Assembly (NCBI GenBank): GCA_934675795.1
Contig: CAKURW010000004.1
Span: forward strand, 1-57,315
Direction: 5' to 3'
Length of the DNA stretch: 57,315 bases
Source of the DNA: an uncultured Collinsella sp.
Lineage (GTDB): Bacteria > Actinomycetota > Coriobacteriia > Coriobacteriales > Coriobacteriaceae
Shown piece by piece: positions 16,671 to 24,879 of the stretch (positions are counted from its first letter, which is position 1; each line of letters begins with the position of its first letter). The notes beneath the pieces are model-generated. The model had not been told where the DNA came from. It ran no database searches and worked only from the letters and a program-made list of their open reading frames with translations. The position numbers and the translations under genes are program-made.

Positions 16671-17091
16671 GCGAAACCTCCTCGTTTTTACGATCGAGCC
16701 ACGTCTGCAAAAAAAGGCTGGCGGCAATCATGTCGATCTTGCCCCTCATCTGCTTTTCGTTGAGGCCCTGCTCGCGCAGGATACGCTTGGCCTCTTGCGA
16801 GGACAGACGCTCGTCCTCAAACTCCAGCGGAAGATCGAGCTCGTCGGCAATCTTTTGCGCCACGGCGGCAACGCGCTCGGCTTGGGGGCCGGGCTCACCG
16901 GCCATGGTCAGGGGACGTCCGCTTACCAGGATGTCGGGCTCATAGTCTTCGACCAGGTAGCGGAACGTCTTGGCCATACCGGTGACCTCGGCGGCCGGGA
17001 GCACCTTGACGGGCATCGCCATCTTGCCATCACGGCTCGAGACGGCGATGCCAATCCTGGTCTCCCCTATGTCCAGCGCAAGCGCGACCAC
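16663..17091 (-). CDS. ruvX: RuvX/YqgF family nuclease
   Basis: RNase H-fold protein of 142 residues, a putative Holliday junction resolvase or pre-16S rRNA 5'-end nuclease. The family N-terminus ALALDIGETRIGIAVS supplies the first catalytic Asp. VSGRPLTMAGEPGP and FEDERLSSQEA are the other conserved blocks. The start is GTG at 17091 with a weak AGAAG upstream. It sits between alaS and mltG, the order alaS-ruvX-mltG being common in Gram-positives. Confidence 0.92.
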   Translation of the reverse strand: MVALALDIGETRIGIAVSSRDGKMAMPVKVLPAAEVTGMAKTFRYLVEDYEPDILVSGRPLTMAGEPGPQAERVAAVAQKIADELDLPLEFEDERLSSQEAKRILREQGLNEKQMRGKIDMIAASLFLQTWLDRKNEEVSHA

Positions 17092-17108
17092 AGTGACTTC
17101 TTAGATTC

Positions 17109-19766
17109 TTAGGCGCCGAGCGCGGTCTTGGCGGCCGCGAGGGCATCGGCGATGCCGGCAGCATTCTTGCCACCGGCCTGGGCCATGTTGGGACGGCCAC
17201 CACCGCGACCGTCGACCAGACCCGCGATCTGCTTGATCACATTACCGGCGTGGAACCCGGCCTTCACGGCGTCATCGGAGCCGGCAGCGAGCAGGGCCGG
17301 AGTGCCCTTCTCAGTCACGCTGGCGACGACACAAGCGACAGGGCCGGCGACCTTCTGGTGCACGGTATCCCATACGTTGCGCAGGTCGGCAGCCTCAAGG
17401 CCCTGGAGCTCAGCAACGACGAGCTTGTAGCCACCGAGCTCGACAGCACCCTCGATGGCGCTGGAAATGGCGTCGGAGGAACCACCGGTCAGAGCCTTTT
17501 TGAGCTTGTTGGACGTCTCGCGCAGCTCGACCTGCAGGTTCTCCACACGGGCGGGAACCTCGTCGACGCGGCACTTGAGCGCAGCAGCGGCGGCGTCAAC
17601 GAGTGCCAGGCGGTCGGCCATATAGTCGAGAGCACCCTTAGAGGTCACGGCCTCGATACGGCGGACGTTCGAGCCCGTAGAGGACTCGGAAATAATCTTG
17701 AACAGGCCGATCTCGGCGGTGTTGGCAGCGTGCGTGCCACCGCAGAGCTCGCGAGAGAACGGCTGGTCCTCGGCGCCCACGGAGACGACGCGGACGACAT
17801 CGCCGTACTTCTCTCCAAACAGAGCAACAGCGCCGGCAGCCTTAGCCTCGTCGATGCCCATAACACGGGTCACGACCGGCTTGGAGGCGAAGATCTGCTG
17901 GTTGACCAAGTCCTCGACAGCCTTGAGCTGCTCGGAGGAAAGGGCCTCGAAGTGCGTAAAGTCAAAGCGCAGGTGCTCGGGCGTCACCAGCGAGCCGGCC
18001 TGGGAGACGTGCTCGCCCAGGACCTGCTTAAGGGCAGCGTCGAGCAGGTGCGTGGCGGTGTGGTTGCGGCGCAGGAAGCCACGGCGCTCGGCGTCGAGAG
18101 CGGCGGTAACAGCGGCACCGACAGTCAGCGTGCCATCGGCAACGTGCGCGACGTGGGCATACAGGCCGTTGTGGTTCTTGGTGTCGGCAACGGTCAGAAC
18201 AACGCCCTCGGCGGAAAGCTTGCCGGCATCGCCCTGCTGACCACCCATCTCGGCATAGAACGGGGTGCGGTCGAGCACGACCTCGACATCCTCGCCCGCG
18301 GCTGCGGACTCGACGGACTCGCCGTTGCGCACGATGGCGACAACCTTGGCGCCCTCGATCACATCGTTGTCATAGCCGTCGAACTCGGTCGCTGCGACCT
18401 TGTCGGAAAGCTCGACCCACACATCGTTGAAGCTGCCCCAGGCATCGCCCTTTGCGTTAGCGCGGGCGCGGGCCTTCTGGTCCTCCATGCAGGCGGTAAA
18501 GCCGTCCATGTCGACATCGTGGCCAGCGGTGCCGGCGATCTCGACGGTCAGGTCGATGGGGAAACCAAAGGTGTCGTGCAGCTTAAAGGCAACATCGCCC
18601 GGAAGCACAGCACCCTCGGCAAGCGCTGCCAGGGCCTCATCCAGGTAGACGCGACCGTTGTCGAGCGTCGTGGAGAAACGCTCCTCCTCGGAGGCGACGA
18701 TACCCTTGACGAGCGCGACGTTCTTGAGCAGCTCAGGATAGGCCTCGCCCATCTGAGCGTTGACCTCGTCGATGAACTTGGTCAGGAAGGCACCCTCGAT
18801 ACCCAGCAGGCGACCGTGGAACACGGCACGGCGGAGCAGACGGCGAAGGACGTACTCGCGACCCTCGTTACCGGGGAGGATGCCGTCGGAAATCATAAAG
18901 TCGACGGCACGGGAGTGATCGGCGATGATGCGCAGCGAGCGGCTGGCGCCGGAGTAATCATCGGCGTCATAGGTCTTGCCGCTGATCTCCTCGCCCAGCT
19001 TGATGAGATGCTGCATCAAGTCGCCGTCGTAATTGGCGGTCTTGTGCTGCATGATGGCGGCCATGCGCTCCAGGCCCATGCCCGTATCGAGGTTGCGGTG
19101 CGGCAGCTCCGGCATGGAGCCGTCCTCCTGGCGGTCGTACTGGGTAAAGACGAGGTTCCAGAACTCCAGGAAGCGGTCGCAGTCGCAGCCAGGCTTGCAG
19201 TCGGGGCTGCCGCAGCCGACCTCCTCGCCCATGTCAAAGTAGATCTCTGAGCACGGACCGCAGGGACCGGTGGGGCCAGCGGCCCAGAAGTTGTCGTCCT
19301 CGCCCAGGCGGGAGATGTGGTCCTCAGCAACGCCCAGAGAACGCCACACGTCGTGGGTCTCGTCGTCCTCGGTAAAGACGGTAAAGTACAGGCGGTCGAG
19401 CGGCAGCTTGAACTCCTTGGTGATGAGCTCAAAGGCCCATGCGCAAGCCTGCTCCTTGGAGACGCCGCCAAAAGAGAAATCGCCGAGCATCTCGAAGAAC
19501 GACAGGTGACGACCGTCCTCGCCGATGCAATCGATGTCGTTGGTGCGGACGCACTTCTGGCAGGAAATCGCGCCGATCTCCTTCATGGTCTTCTTGCCCT
19601 GGTAGTACTCCTTAAACTGGTTCATGCCGGCGTTGGCAAGCAGCAGCGAGGGATCATCGGGGACGAGGGACGAAGAAGGATAGAGCTTAAGACCGCGCTC
19701 CTCAAAGAAGTTGAGGAACTTGGAGCGGATCTCGGCCGTAGTCATTGACGGGTAGTCAGCACTCAT
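17109..19766 (-). CDS. alaS: alanyl-tRNA synthetase
   Basis: Class II synthetase charging tRNA-Ala, 885 residues. The catalytic core begins MTTAEIRSKFLNFFEERG. The editing domain has NHTATHLL and CGGTHAANTAE, the two zinc-binding parts. The C-terminal DHHA1 region ends with DGRGGGRPNMAQAGG. The start at 19766 has AGGAG nine bases upstream; a 30-residue upstream extension is rejected. No T-box elements are seen in its short leader. Confidence 0.97.
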   Translation of the reverse strand: MSADYPSMTTAEIRSKFLNFFEERGLKLYPSSSLVPDDPSLLLANAGMNQFKEYYQGKKTMKEIGAISCQKCVRTNDIDCIGEDGRHLSFFEMLGDFSFGGVSKEQACAWAFELITKEFKLPLDRLYFTVFTEDDETHDVWRSLGVAEDHISRLGEDDNFWAAGPTGPCGPCSEIYFDMGEEVGCGSPDCKPGCDCDRFLEFWNLVFTQYDRQEDGSMPELPHRNLDTGMGLERMAAIMQHKTANYDGDLMQHLIKLGEEISGKTYDADDYSGASRSLRIIADHSRAVDFMISDGILPGNEGREYVLRRLLRRAVFHGRLLGIEGAFLTKFIDEVNAQMGEAYPELLKNVALVKGIVASEEERFSTTLDNGRVYLDEALAALAEGAVLPGDVAFKLHDTFGFPIDLTVEIAGTAGHDVDMDGFTACMEDQKARARANAKGDAWGSFNDVWVELSDKVAATEFDGYDNDVIEGAKVVAIVRNGESVESAAAGEDVEVVLDRTPFYAEMGGQQGDAGKLSAEGVVLTVADTKNHNGLYAHVAHVADGTLTVGAAVTAALDAERRGFLRRNHTATHLLDAALKQVLGEHVSQAGSLVTPEHLRFDFTHFEALSSEQLKAVEDLVNQQIFASKPVVTRVMGIDEAKAAGAVALFGEKYGDVVRVVSVGAEDQPFSRELCGGTHAANTAEIGLFKIISESSTGSNVRRIEAVTSKGALDYMADRLALVDAAAAALKCRVDEVPARVENLQVELRETSNKLKKALTGGSSDAISSAIEGAVELGGYKLVVAELQGLEAADLRNVWDTVHQKVAGPVACVVASVTEKGTPALLAAGSDDAVKAGFHAGNVIKQIAGLVDGRGGGRPNMAQAGGKNAAGIADALAAAKTALGA

Positions 19767-19812
19767 AGAGGGAATCTCCTCGGTTTCACATCGAAACAGT
19801 TCAAACGTAACG

Positions 19813-19840
19813 ATATTACCATCCCACCGCGCCCATGCAA
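19813..19840 (-). promoter_or_regulatory. candidate alaS promoter
   Basis: On the minus strand TTGCAT (19835-19840) and TAATAT (19813-19818) are separated by 16 bases. They lie just after the T-run of a terminator and about 45 bases before alaS. Confidence 0.5.
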
Positions 19841-19868
19841 AAAAGAGGGCCGCCAAACAGCGACCCTC
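19839..19868 (-). terminator. intrinsic terminator upstream of alaS
   Basis: On the minus strand GAGGGTCGC, a short loop and GCGGCCCTC form a stem with one mismatch followed by TTTTTT. It should stop minus-strand transcripts arriving from the sigma-factor/permease operon before alaS. To reach it they would cross the plus-strand gene at 19961-20200. Confidence 0.8.
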
Positions 19869-19905
19869 CAGCGAAAGTGCACGTTATTTAGTACTGTACG
19901 ATCCT

Positions 19906-19934
19906 TTGAAAAAGGGCTGCTGTAGAATTAAATA
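19906..19934 (+). promoter_or_regulatory. candidate promoter of the small membrane protein gene
   Basis: TTGAAA (19906-19911) and TAAATA (19929-19934) are spaced by 17 bases, with the start codon at 19961. The -35 matches consensus in four of six positions. Confidence 0.55.
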
Positions 19935-19960
19935 TAAGAGTCACCCGGAAGGAGCGATCG

Positions 19961-20200
19961 ATGAAAAGCAAACGATTTTTCCTCAATGCACTTCTGTTAG
20001 CGGCACTTTTAACGCTTTTGGCTTTCACCTGCTGGTACGCAAACCAACCAGCATTTGGCTACGTGTTGTATGCAGTAATGTCCGGCGATAAGGCTTATTA
20101 CACTGTACGCGCAATTGACATTCTCTTTTTCTATGTTGCCGGCCCCTTATCAATCGCTTTGCTCGCGTTTCTTGTCATTTACAACTTCAAGAAACGTTAA
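19961..20200 (+). CDS. small two-helix membrane protein, function unknown
   Basis: A 79-residue protein that I do not recognise. A basic start (MKSKRF) leads to a hydrophobic helix at about 8-26 (LNALLLAALLTLLAF), then a polar stretch with aromatic residues (YVLYAVMSGDKAYYTV), then a second helix at about 52-73, and ends FKKR. Coding is supported by a strong GGAAGGAG seven bases before the ATG and a promoter-like pair upstream. Its strand is opposite to all neighbours, and its base composition is visibly more AT-rich. It ends six bases from the convergent permease gene. Confidence 0.7.
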   Translation: MKSKRFFLNALLLAALLTLLAFTCWYANQPAFGYVLYAVMSGDKAYYTVRAIDILFFYVAGPLSIALLAFLVIYNFKKR

Positions 20201-20206
20201 TAGGAC

Positions 20207-21619
20207 CTATTTAGAATCCGAGTCGTCCATGGAGCCGTCGATGCCGGTTTTGGTATCGTCGTCCGTGTTGGAGTCATCGTCCTTGGCAAAAGGGTTCTTG
20301 AAGAAGCCCGTGGCATCGGGCTGCAGACCAGAGAGCTTAATCCAGGGATTATCGAACTCGGGCTTAGGCATCGCCTGGGCCTCGGGCGCAGTCTCGTTAC
20401 CGATGAGCTCGGACTCATAGATGAAGGTGTCGTCACCGAGCGCGTCGTAAGCGGCGACCGGGTTGCCATCGGCATCGCGGTACGGCGTGCCCTTAAACAC
20501 GGCGCCGTCATAGGCCACAAGCTGGCGGCCGGTCTCATTCTCGAAGTAGTACACGAAGATACCCTTGAGGGCCGCACAAAGCGGGATGGCAATAATCATG
20601 CCGATGGGGCCCATGAGTGCCGAGCCAATAACGAGCACCGTGAGGCTCATGATAGGATGCACCTGTACAGAGCTCTGCATAACCTTAGGCGAAATCACGT
20701 TATCGGTGACGTTTTGCGCGACCATCGTCACGACGAGCGTCCATAACGCCAACATGGGGCTGAACATGAAACCGAGCACTGTGGCGATTGCTGCGCTCAC
20801 CCAAGGGCCGACGACCGGAACCAAATGCATGATGCCGGTAAAGATAGCCATGAGCACCGCATACGGATGGCCGATGATCATAAAACCGATAAAGGCGAGG
20901 AAACCACCGCAGATGGACGTCACGACCATACCGCGCATGTAGCCGCCGACAGAGCGAGAAAGGATGGCGACCATAAAGCGGTACGAGGTCTCCTTCTCCT
21001 GACCGATGATGGTGCAAATCTCGTGATGCATGCGAGGGTAGTCGCAGGCCATCCAGTAGGCAAGCACCAGACCAAGGAAGATCACGAACAACTGCGAGGC
21101 CGTATTGGTGATGAGCGGGAACACACCGCGGCCAAGCTCGGCAGCAATCTGAGACACATACTTCGATGCCACGGTAACCAGCGACGAAAGATTATCGTCC
21201 AAATACTCCTTGAGCGGCGTGTTATTGAGCGTCTTGGCATGCGAGATCATCTCATTGAGATCGCCACCCGCAACACGAAGCTGCTCGGGCAGGCGGCTCA
21301 GGACTTCCATGATCTGACCAAAGAGAATCGGCGACAAGATGCAAACGACACCGACGAGCACGGCAACAACAACAATAAGCGCGATAAGCGAACCGATGCC
21401 GCGATTCACGCCATGGTGCTCGAGCCAGTTGGTGATCGGGGACATCACAAAGGCAATGATGGAACCAACAGCGAGAAACTCGATAACCGGCGCCAGGATG
21501 CCCATAAGGTTAAAGATGACAGCGGCGATGACAATGCAGCCGACAACAGCCCAAATGCGAAGCGTCAGAATGCGGGTGTCGCGCAGCACGCGATCGGTTT
21601 GTTGGGGGTGTTCACTCAT
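20207..21619 (-). CDS. AI-2E/PerM family membrane permease
   Basis: A 470-residue membrane protein of the AI-2E transporter superfamily, whose members include autoinducer-2 exporters and Na+/H+ antiporters; the substrate here is unknown. About eight hydrophobic helices are visible, with conserved MSPITNWLE near residue 60 and HLVPVVGPWVSA in the C-terminal half. The last 100 residues are a soluble tail ending in a very acidic segment (DDDSNTDDDTKTG). It overlaps the sigma factor gene by four bases (ATGA), so it may be part of the same stress regulon. Confidence 0.85.
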   Translation of the reverse strand: MSEHPQQTDRVLRDTRILTLRIWAVVGCIVIAAVIFNLMGILAPVIEFLAVGSIIAFVMSPITNWLEHHGVNRGIGSLIALIVVVAVLVGVVCILSPILFGQIMEVLSRLPEQLRVAGGDLNEMISHAKTLNNTPLKEYLDDNLSSLVTVASKYVSQIAAELGRGVFPLITNTASQLFVIFLGLVLAYWMACDYPRMHHEICTIIGQEKETSYRFMVAILSRSVGGYMRGMVVTSICGGFLAFIGFMIIGHPYAVLMAIFTGIMHLVPVVGPWVSAAIATVLGFMFSPMLALWTLVVTMVAQNVTDNVISPKVMQSSVQVHPIMSLTVLVIGSALMGPIGMIIAIPLCAALKGIFVYYFENETGRQLVAYDGAVFKGTPYRDADGNPVAAYDALGDDTFIYESELIGNETAPEAQAMPKPEFDNPWIKLSGLQPDATGFFKNPFAKDDDSNTDDDTKTGIDGSMDDSDSK

Positions 21620-22407
21620 GAACGAATCATCACTCCGTCGGGGTCGATCTTGTCCTGAATCTTCTTAAGCGTGCGGCGCAGCAGACGCGAAACCTGCACC
21701 TGAGAAATACCCAGCTTCTTGGCGATCTCGATCTGGGTCATGCCCTTCACAAAGCGCAGCTCGATCACCTCGCGCTCGCGCGGCGAGAAATCACGGATGG
21801 CTTCCTCGATCACTAGGCGGTCATCGGTAAAGTCGAGCTCGTTGTCGTCGTCGGCGTAACGGTCGAGAATCGAAGGGGCATCGTCGGAATCGGACGCACC
21901 AGGAGCCTCGATGGGCACCGAGGTATAGGCCGAAGACGATTCCATAGCCTCGAGGACCTCATCGACAGTCACATCTAGATACTCAGCGATCTCCTCAACC
22001 TTGGGCGAACGCTGCAGCTCGTTGGTAAGTTTGTCAGTAGCCTGGTTGACCTTGGCCGAGAGCTCCTGCAGACGGCGCGGCACGCGCACACTCCAGCCCT
22101 TGTCACGGAAATGGCGTTTAATCTCGCCCAGGATAGTGGGTGTCGCAAACGTCGTGAACTCGAGTCCGCGCTCGGGGTCAAAGCGGTCGATAGCCTTGAG
22201 CAGGCCCAAATAGCCAACCTGCATCAGATCATCGAGCGGCTCGCCGCGATTCTTAAATTTGTTGGCAAGAAACCTTACCAGGTTCATGTGGGACATGACG
22301 AGCTGCTCGCGTGCGTCCGGGTCACCGGTCTCTATATAGCGACGAAACAGCTCGCGGGTTTTCTCCTTGTCCCAAGCGGTCTTACCGCTCCGGGAACGTT
22401 CGGTCAT
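21616..22407 (-). CDS. SigB/SigF-type RNA polymerase sigma factor
   Basis: Alternative sigma-70 factor of 263 residues. Region 2 contains DDLMQVGYLGLLKAIDRFDP, then FTTFATPTILGEIKRHFRD. Region 3 follows, and region 4 has SPREREVIELRF and the HTH KGMTQIEIAKKLGISQVQVS. The arrangement RsbW-like gene then sigma factor resembles stress or sporulation sigma operons of Bacillus and actinobacteria. An acidic insert (SDSDDAPSILDRYADDDNE) lies between regions 3 and 4. No anti-anti-sigma factor gene is next to it. Confidence 0.93.
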   Translation of the reverse strand: MTERSRSGKTAWDKEKTRELFRRYIETGDPDAREQLVMSHMNLVRFLANKFKNRGEPLDDLMQVGYLGLLKAIDRFDPERGLEFTTFATPTILGEIKRHFRDKGWSVRVPRRLQELSAKVNQATDKLTNELQRSPKVEEIAEYLDVTVDEVLEAMESSSAYTSVPIEAPGASDSDDAPSILDRYADDDNELDFTDDRLVIEEAIRDFSPREREVIELRFVKGMTQIEIAKKLGISQVQVSRLLRRTLKKIQDKIDPDGVMIRS

Positions 22408-22408
22408 A

Positions 22409-22786
22409 TTAGATATCCGCCTTGAGGTCGAGGGAAAGCGTCAGGGGCGCCGCAGTCTTTTCGTAGGAATCGCACACGCTCGCCAAAATGAGCTCGGCAT
22501 ACACAGCGGCCTGGTCATCCTCGTCGACGGTGGCCTGGTCGCCAAAGGTAAAGGTCATGCCAACGTGAGATTCGTCGACATCGAATTTGATCGAGATGTC
22601 ATCGGAATCAACAGCCGTGCAGCCGAAAATAAATGCTTCCTCGGCAGCCATACGAATGTCCTCGATGCGATCGACGGACATGGAGCAGAGCGCACCGACA
22701 TTTGCCGCCGTCATGCGCACAAGGCGCGCCAGACGCGGGTCGCCGGCAACGGTCAGCGTAATGGGGCAAGTTGCTTCGCTACTCAT
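22409..22786 (-). CDS. RsbW-like anti-sigma factor with degenerate ATP site
   Basis: A 125-residue protein immediately before the sigma factor, one base apart. The fold resembles a GHKL anti-sigma kinase: two initial strands, then VDRIEDIRMAAEEAFIF aligned with the N-box. The N-box Glu is kept, but the Asn that holds Mg2+ is replaced (EEAFIF rather than E-A-x-x-N). The later G boxes (DxGxG and the GLGL lid) are not recognisable; that region is FGDQATVDEDDQAAVYAELIL. It may bind the sigma factor without kinase activity. Start at 22786 with GAGGAG; overlaps the upstream gene by eight bases. Confidence 0.65.
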   Translation of the reverse strand: MSSEATCPITLTVAGDPRLARLVRMTAANVGALCSMSVDRIEDIRMAAEEAFIFGCTAVDSDDISIKFDVDESHVGMTFTFGDQATVDEDDQAAVYAELILASVCDSYEKTAAPLTLSLDLKADI

Positions 22787-23369
22787 CGCAGGACTCCTCA
22801 GAGGTCTCGGCGGGCGTGTAGGTGTAATACTGGGCTGCTTTAGCAGCAGGCTTCTGTGCATCATTGTCACCAGCAGCGACATCGTCCCCGGCTTCGCCAA
22901 TCAGGACACGCTCGGTCGGCTGCTCGGCTTCTTCGGCAGCGGAAAGCTTGCGCTCAGCGTCGGCCGCGGGAGCCTTCACCTTGTTAAAGAGTTTCTGCAC
23001 GGCACCTGCCGCAGAATCAGTCACGCTCGACACAGCATTGCTGGCCTCGGCCATGCTACCGGTGACCTCAGAAATGTCGCGAACCACGGCTTCGACCTCT
23101 ACGAGATTGGAGGTAAGGGCATCAACTGCCGTCTTGCTCGACTTAAGCAGCGGCTTCATCTGGGCAAGCGCCGGCGTAAGCTCATCGACAGCGCCATCGA
23201 GCTTTGCCACCACAGGCTGAGCCTCGGCGATGGTGTTGTTGAGGTCGTTAACGGTCTTATCGAGCGAGTCGACAACGGTGCGGGTCTTGCGCAGGGTAAG
23301 CGCGAGCTCAACGATGGCCCACACGCCGGCAACAGCGAGCAGCAGCAGGGCGATTTGAATGGGACTCAT
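22779..23369 (-). CDS. DUF948-like membrane-anchored coiled-coil protein
   Basis: A 196-residue protein with one N-terminal membrane helix (PIQIALLLLAVAGVWAIVEL), then repeated hydrophobic heptads (VVDSLDKTVNDLNNTIAE and similar) typical of DUF948/YtxH-like proteins. The C-terminal tail is Ala/Glu-rich and ends ETSEESCDE. In Firmicutes such proteins are general-stress proteins, which fits its place before the RsbW-like and sigma factor genes. The start at 23369 has GGGAGG. Confidence 0.75.
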   Translation of the reverse strand: MSPIQIALLLLAVAGVWAIVELALTLRKTRTVVDSLDKTVNDLNNTIAEAQPVVAKLDGAVDELTPALAQMKPLLKSSKTAVDALTSNLVEVEAVVRDISEVTGSMAEASNAVSSVTDSAAGAVQKLFNKVKAPAADAERKLSAAEEAEQPTERVLIGEAGDDVAAGDNDAQKPAAKAAQYYTYTPAETSEESCDE

Positions 23370-23469
23370 ACAAGCCTCCCAAAGGAATCGATATACAGAC
23401 GGTTTCCATGGTACCCCAAAGGGGACCGAACATGCCATGAGCAGCAACGTGGGACAAAATTATCAGCAG

Positions 23470-24819
23470 CTACTTCGGTGCATTCCCGCTGCGGTCGCGT
23501 TCACTTTGCTCTACGCGCCATTCTTCCCAACCGCGGCCGGCAGGCTGCCAAAATGCACCGCGTTCCAAGCCTTCGGGCAAATAGCGCTGGTCGACCCAGC
23601 CTTCGGGATAATCGTGCGGATACTTATACACACCGTATTCATCGCTGCCCGGGCGATGGCGATCGCGCAGATAACTCGGCACCTCGCGAAGCCCACTAGA
23701 ATGGATATCGGCTAGCGCCGCATCGATCGAGGCCTCGCACGCATTGGACTTGGGCGCCAAGCACACATAGAGCGCAGCTTGTGCAAGGTTAATGCGACAT
23801 TCAGGATAGCCAATAACTTCAGCAGATTTAAACGCGGCATGCGCCACCAAAAGCGCCTGCGGGTCGGCGTTGCCAACATCCTCAGAAGCGTGAATCATAA
23901 TACGGCGAGCGATAAACTTAGGATCCTCCCCGGCATCGATCATGCGCGCGAGCCAATAGATCGTGGCATCGGGGTCACTACCGCGCATAGACTTAATAAA
24001 CGCACTGATGATGTCGTAGTGCATGTCGCCGTTTTTGTCGTATGTAAAGCCGCGACGCGGGTTGGCGATCTTCACGTCATCCACGGTGATGGGATAGCGC
24101 TCCCCCGCCGCGGGCGCTGGCGTTCCCTCGGTATCGGGACGCGTGACGGCAATCTCGCTCGCAAGCTCGAGCGTCGTGAGCGCCGAGCGAGCGTCACCCG
24201 CTGCCAGCGTGCAGATGGTCTTGACCGTATCCTCATCGGCCGAGAACTTACCGTTCAGGCCCTGCGGTGCCTCAAGCGCACGTTCAATAAGCGTGGCGAT
24301 ATCCTCATCCTTCAGATGCTCAAGCTCCACCACACGCCCACGCGACAACAGTGCCGAGTTGACCTCGAAGTACGGATTCTCCGTCGTGGCGCCAATCATA
24401 ATGACGGTACGGTTCTCAACTGCATGCAGCAGGGCATCCTGCTGCGACTTAGAGAAGCGGTGAATCTCATCGATGAATAGAATGGTGCGGCGGTCGTAGG
24501 TATTCAGGCGCGTCTTGGCCTCATCAATCACGCGGCGCAAGTCCTTCACGGTGCCCGTCACAGCGCTGACCTCGACAAACTCGCTCTTAGTATGGTTGGC
24601 GATAATATGGGCCAGCGTCGTCTTACCCGTACCGGCCGGCCCATACAAAATCACACTGGAAAGCACGTCGTGTTCGATCGCGGCACGCAACCATGAGCCC
24701 TTACCGACGGCCTTTTGCTGGCCCACATACTCGTCGAGCGAATTGGGGCGCATACGCACCGCAAGCGGCGCATTCTGAAAGGAACGCTCGCGCGTCGAAG
24801 CAGAAAAAAGGTCGTCCAT
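23470..24819 (-). CDS. rarA: replication-associated recombination protein RarA/MgsA
   Basis: AAA+ ATPase related to clamp loaders, about 449 residues, acting at stalled replication forks. Walker A is LYGPAGTGKTTLA and Walker B is ILFIDEIHRFSKSQQD. The arginine-finger region includes LLSRGRVVELE. The C-terminal tetramerisation domain contains GLREVPSYLRDRHRPG and a hydrophilic end. Start choices are ATG 24819 or 24825 six bases earlier. It lies 100 bases before the DUF948-like gene. Confidence 0.93.
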   Translation of the reverse strand: MDDLFSASTRERSFQNAPLAVRMRPNSLDEYVGQQKAVGKGSWLRAAIEHDVLSSVILYGPAGTGKTTLAHIIANHTKSEFVEVSAVTGTVKDLRRVIDEAKTRLNTYDRRTILFIDEIHRFSKSQQDALLHAVENRTVIMIGATTENPYFEVNSALLSRGRVVELEHLKDEDIATLIERALEAPQGLNGKFSADEDTVKTICTLAAGDARSALTTLELASEIAVTRPDTEGTPAPAAGERYPITVDDVKIANPRRGFTYDKNGDMHYDIISAFIKSMRGSDPDATIYWLARMIDAGEDPKFIARRIMIHASEDVGNADPQALLVAHAAFKSAEVIGYPECRINLAQAALYVCLAPKSNACEASIDAALADIHSSGLREVPSYLRDRHRPGSDEYGVYKYPHDYPEGWVDQRYLPEGLERGAFWQPAGRGWEEWRVEQSERDRSGNAPK

Positions 24820-24879
24820 AGCCATCCCGTGTATCAATCAAAAACGTTTTCCACTAACAGTATACCGAATATATACGAA

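Noticed and set aside
20203..20215. AATAGG-A-CCTATT dyad between the small membrane gene and the permease as a terminator
   Set aside because: Only six base pairs and a one-base loop, with no T-run; it cannot form a stable hairpin.
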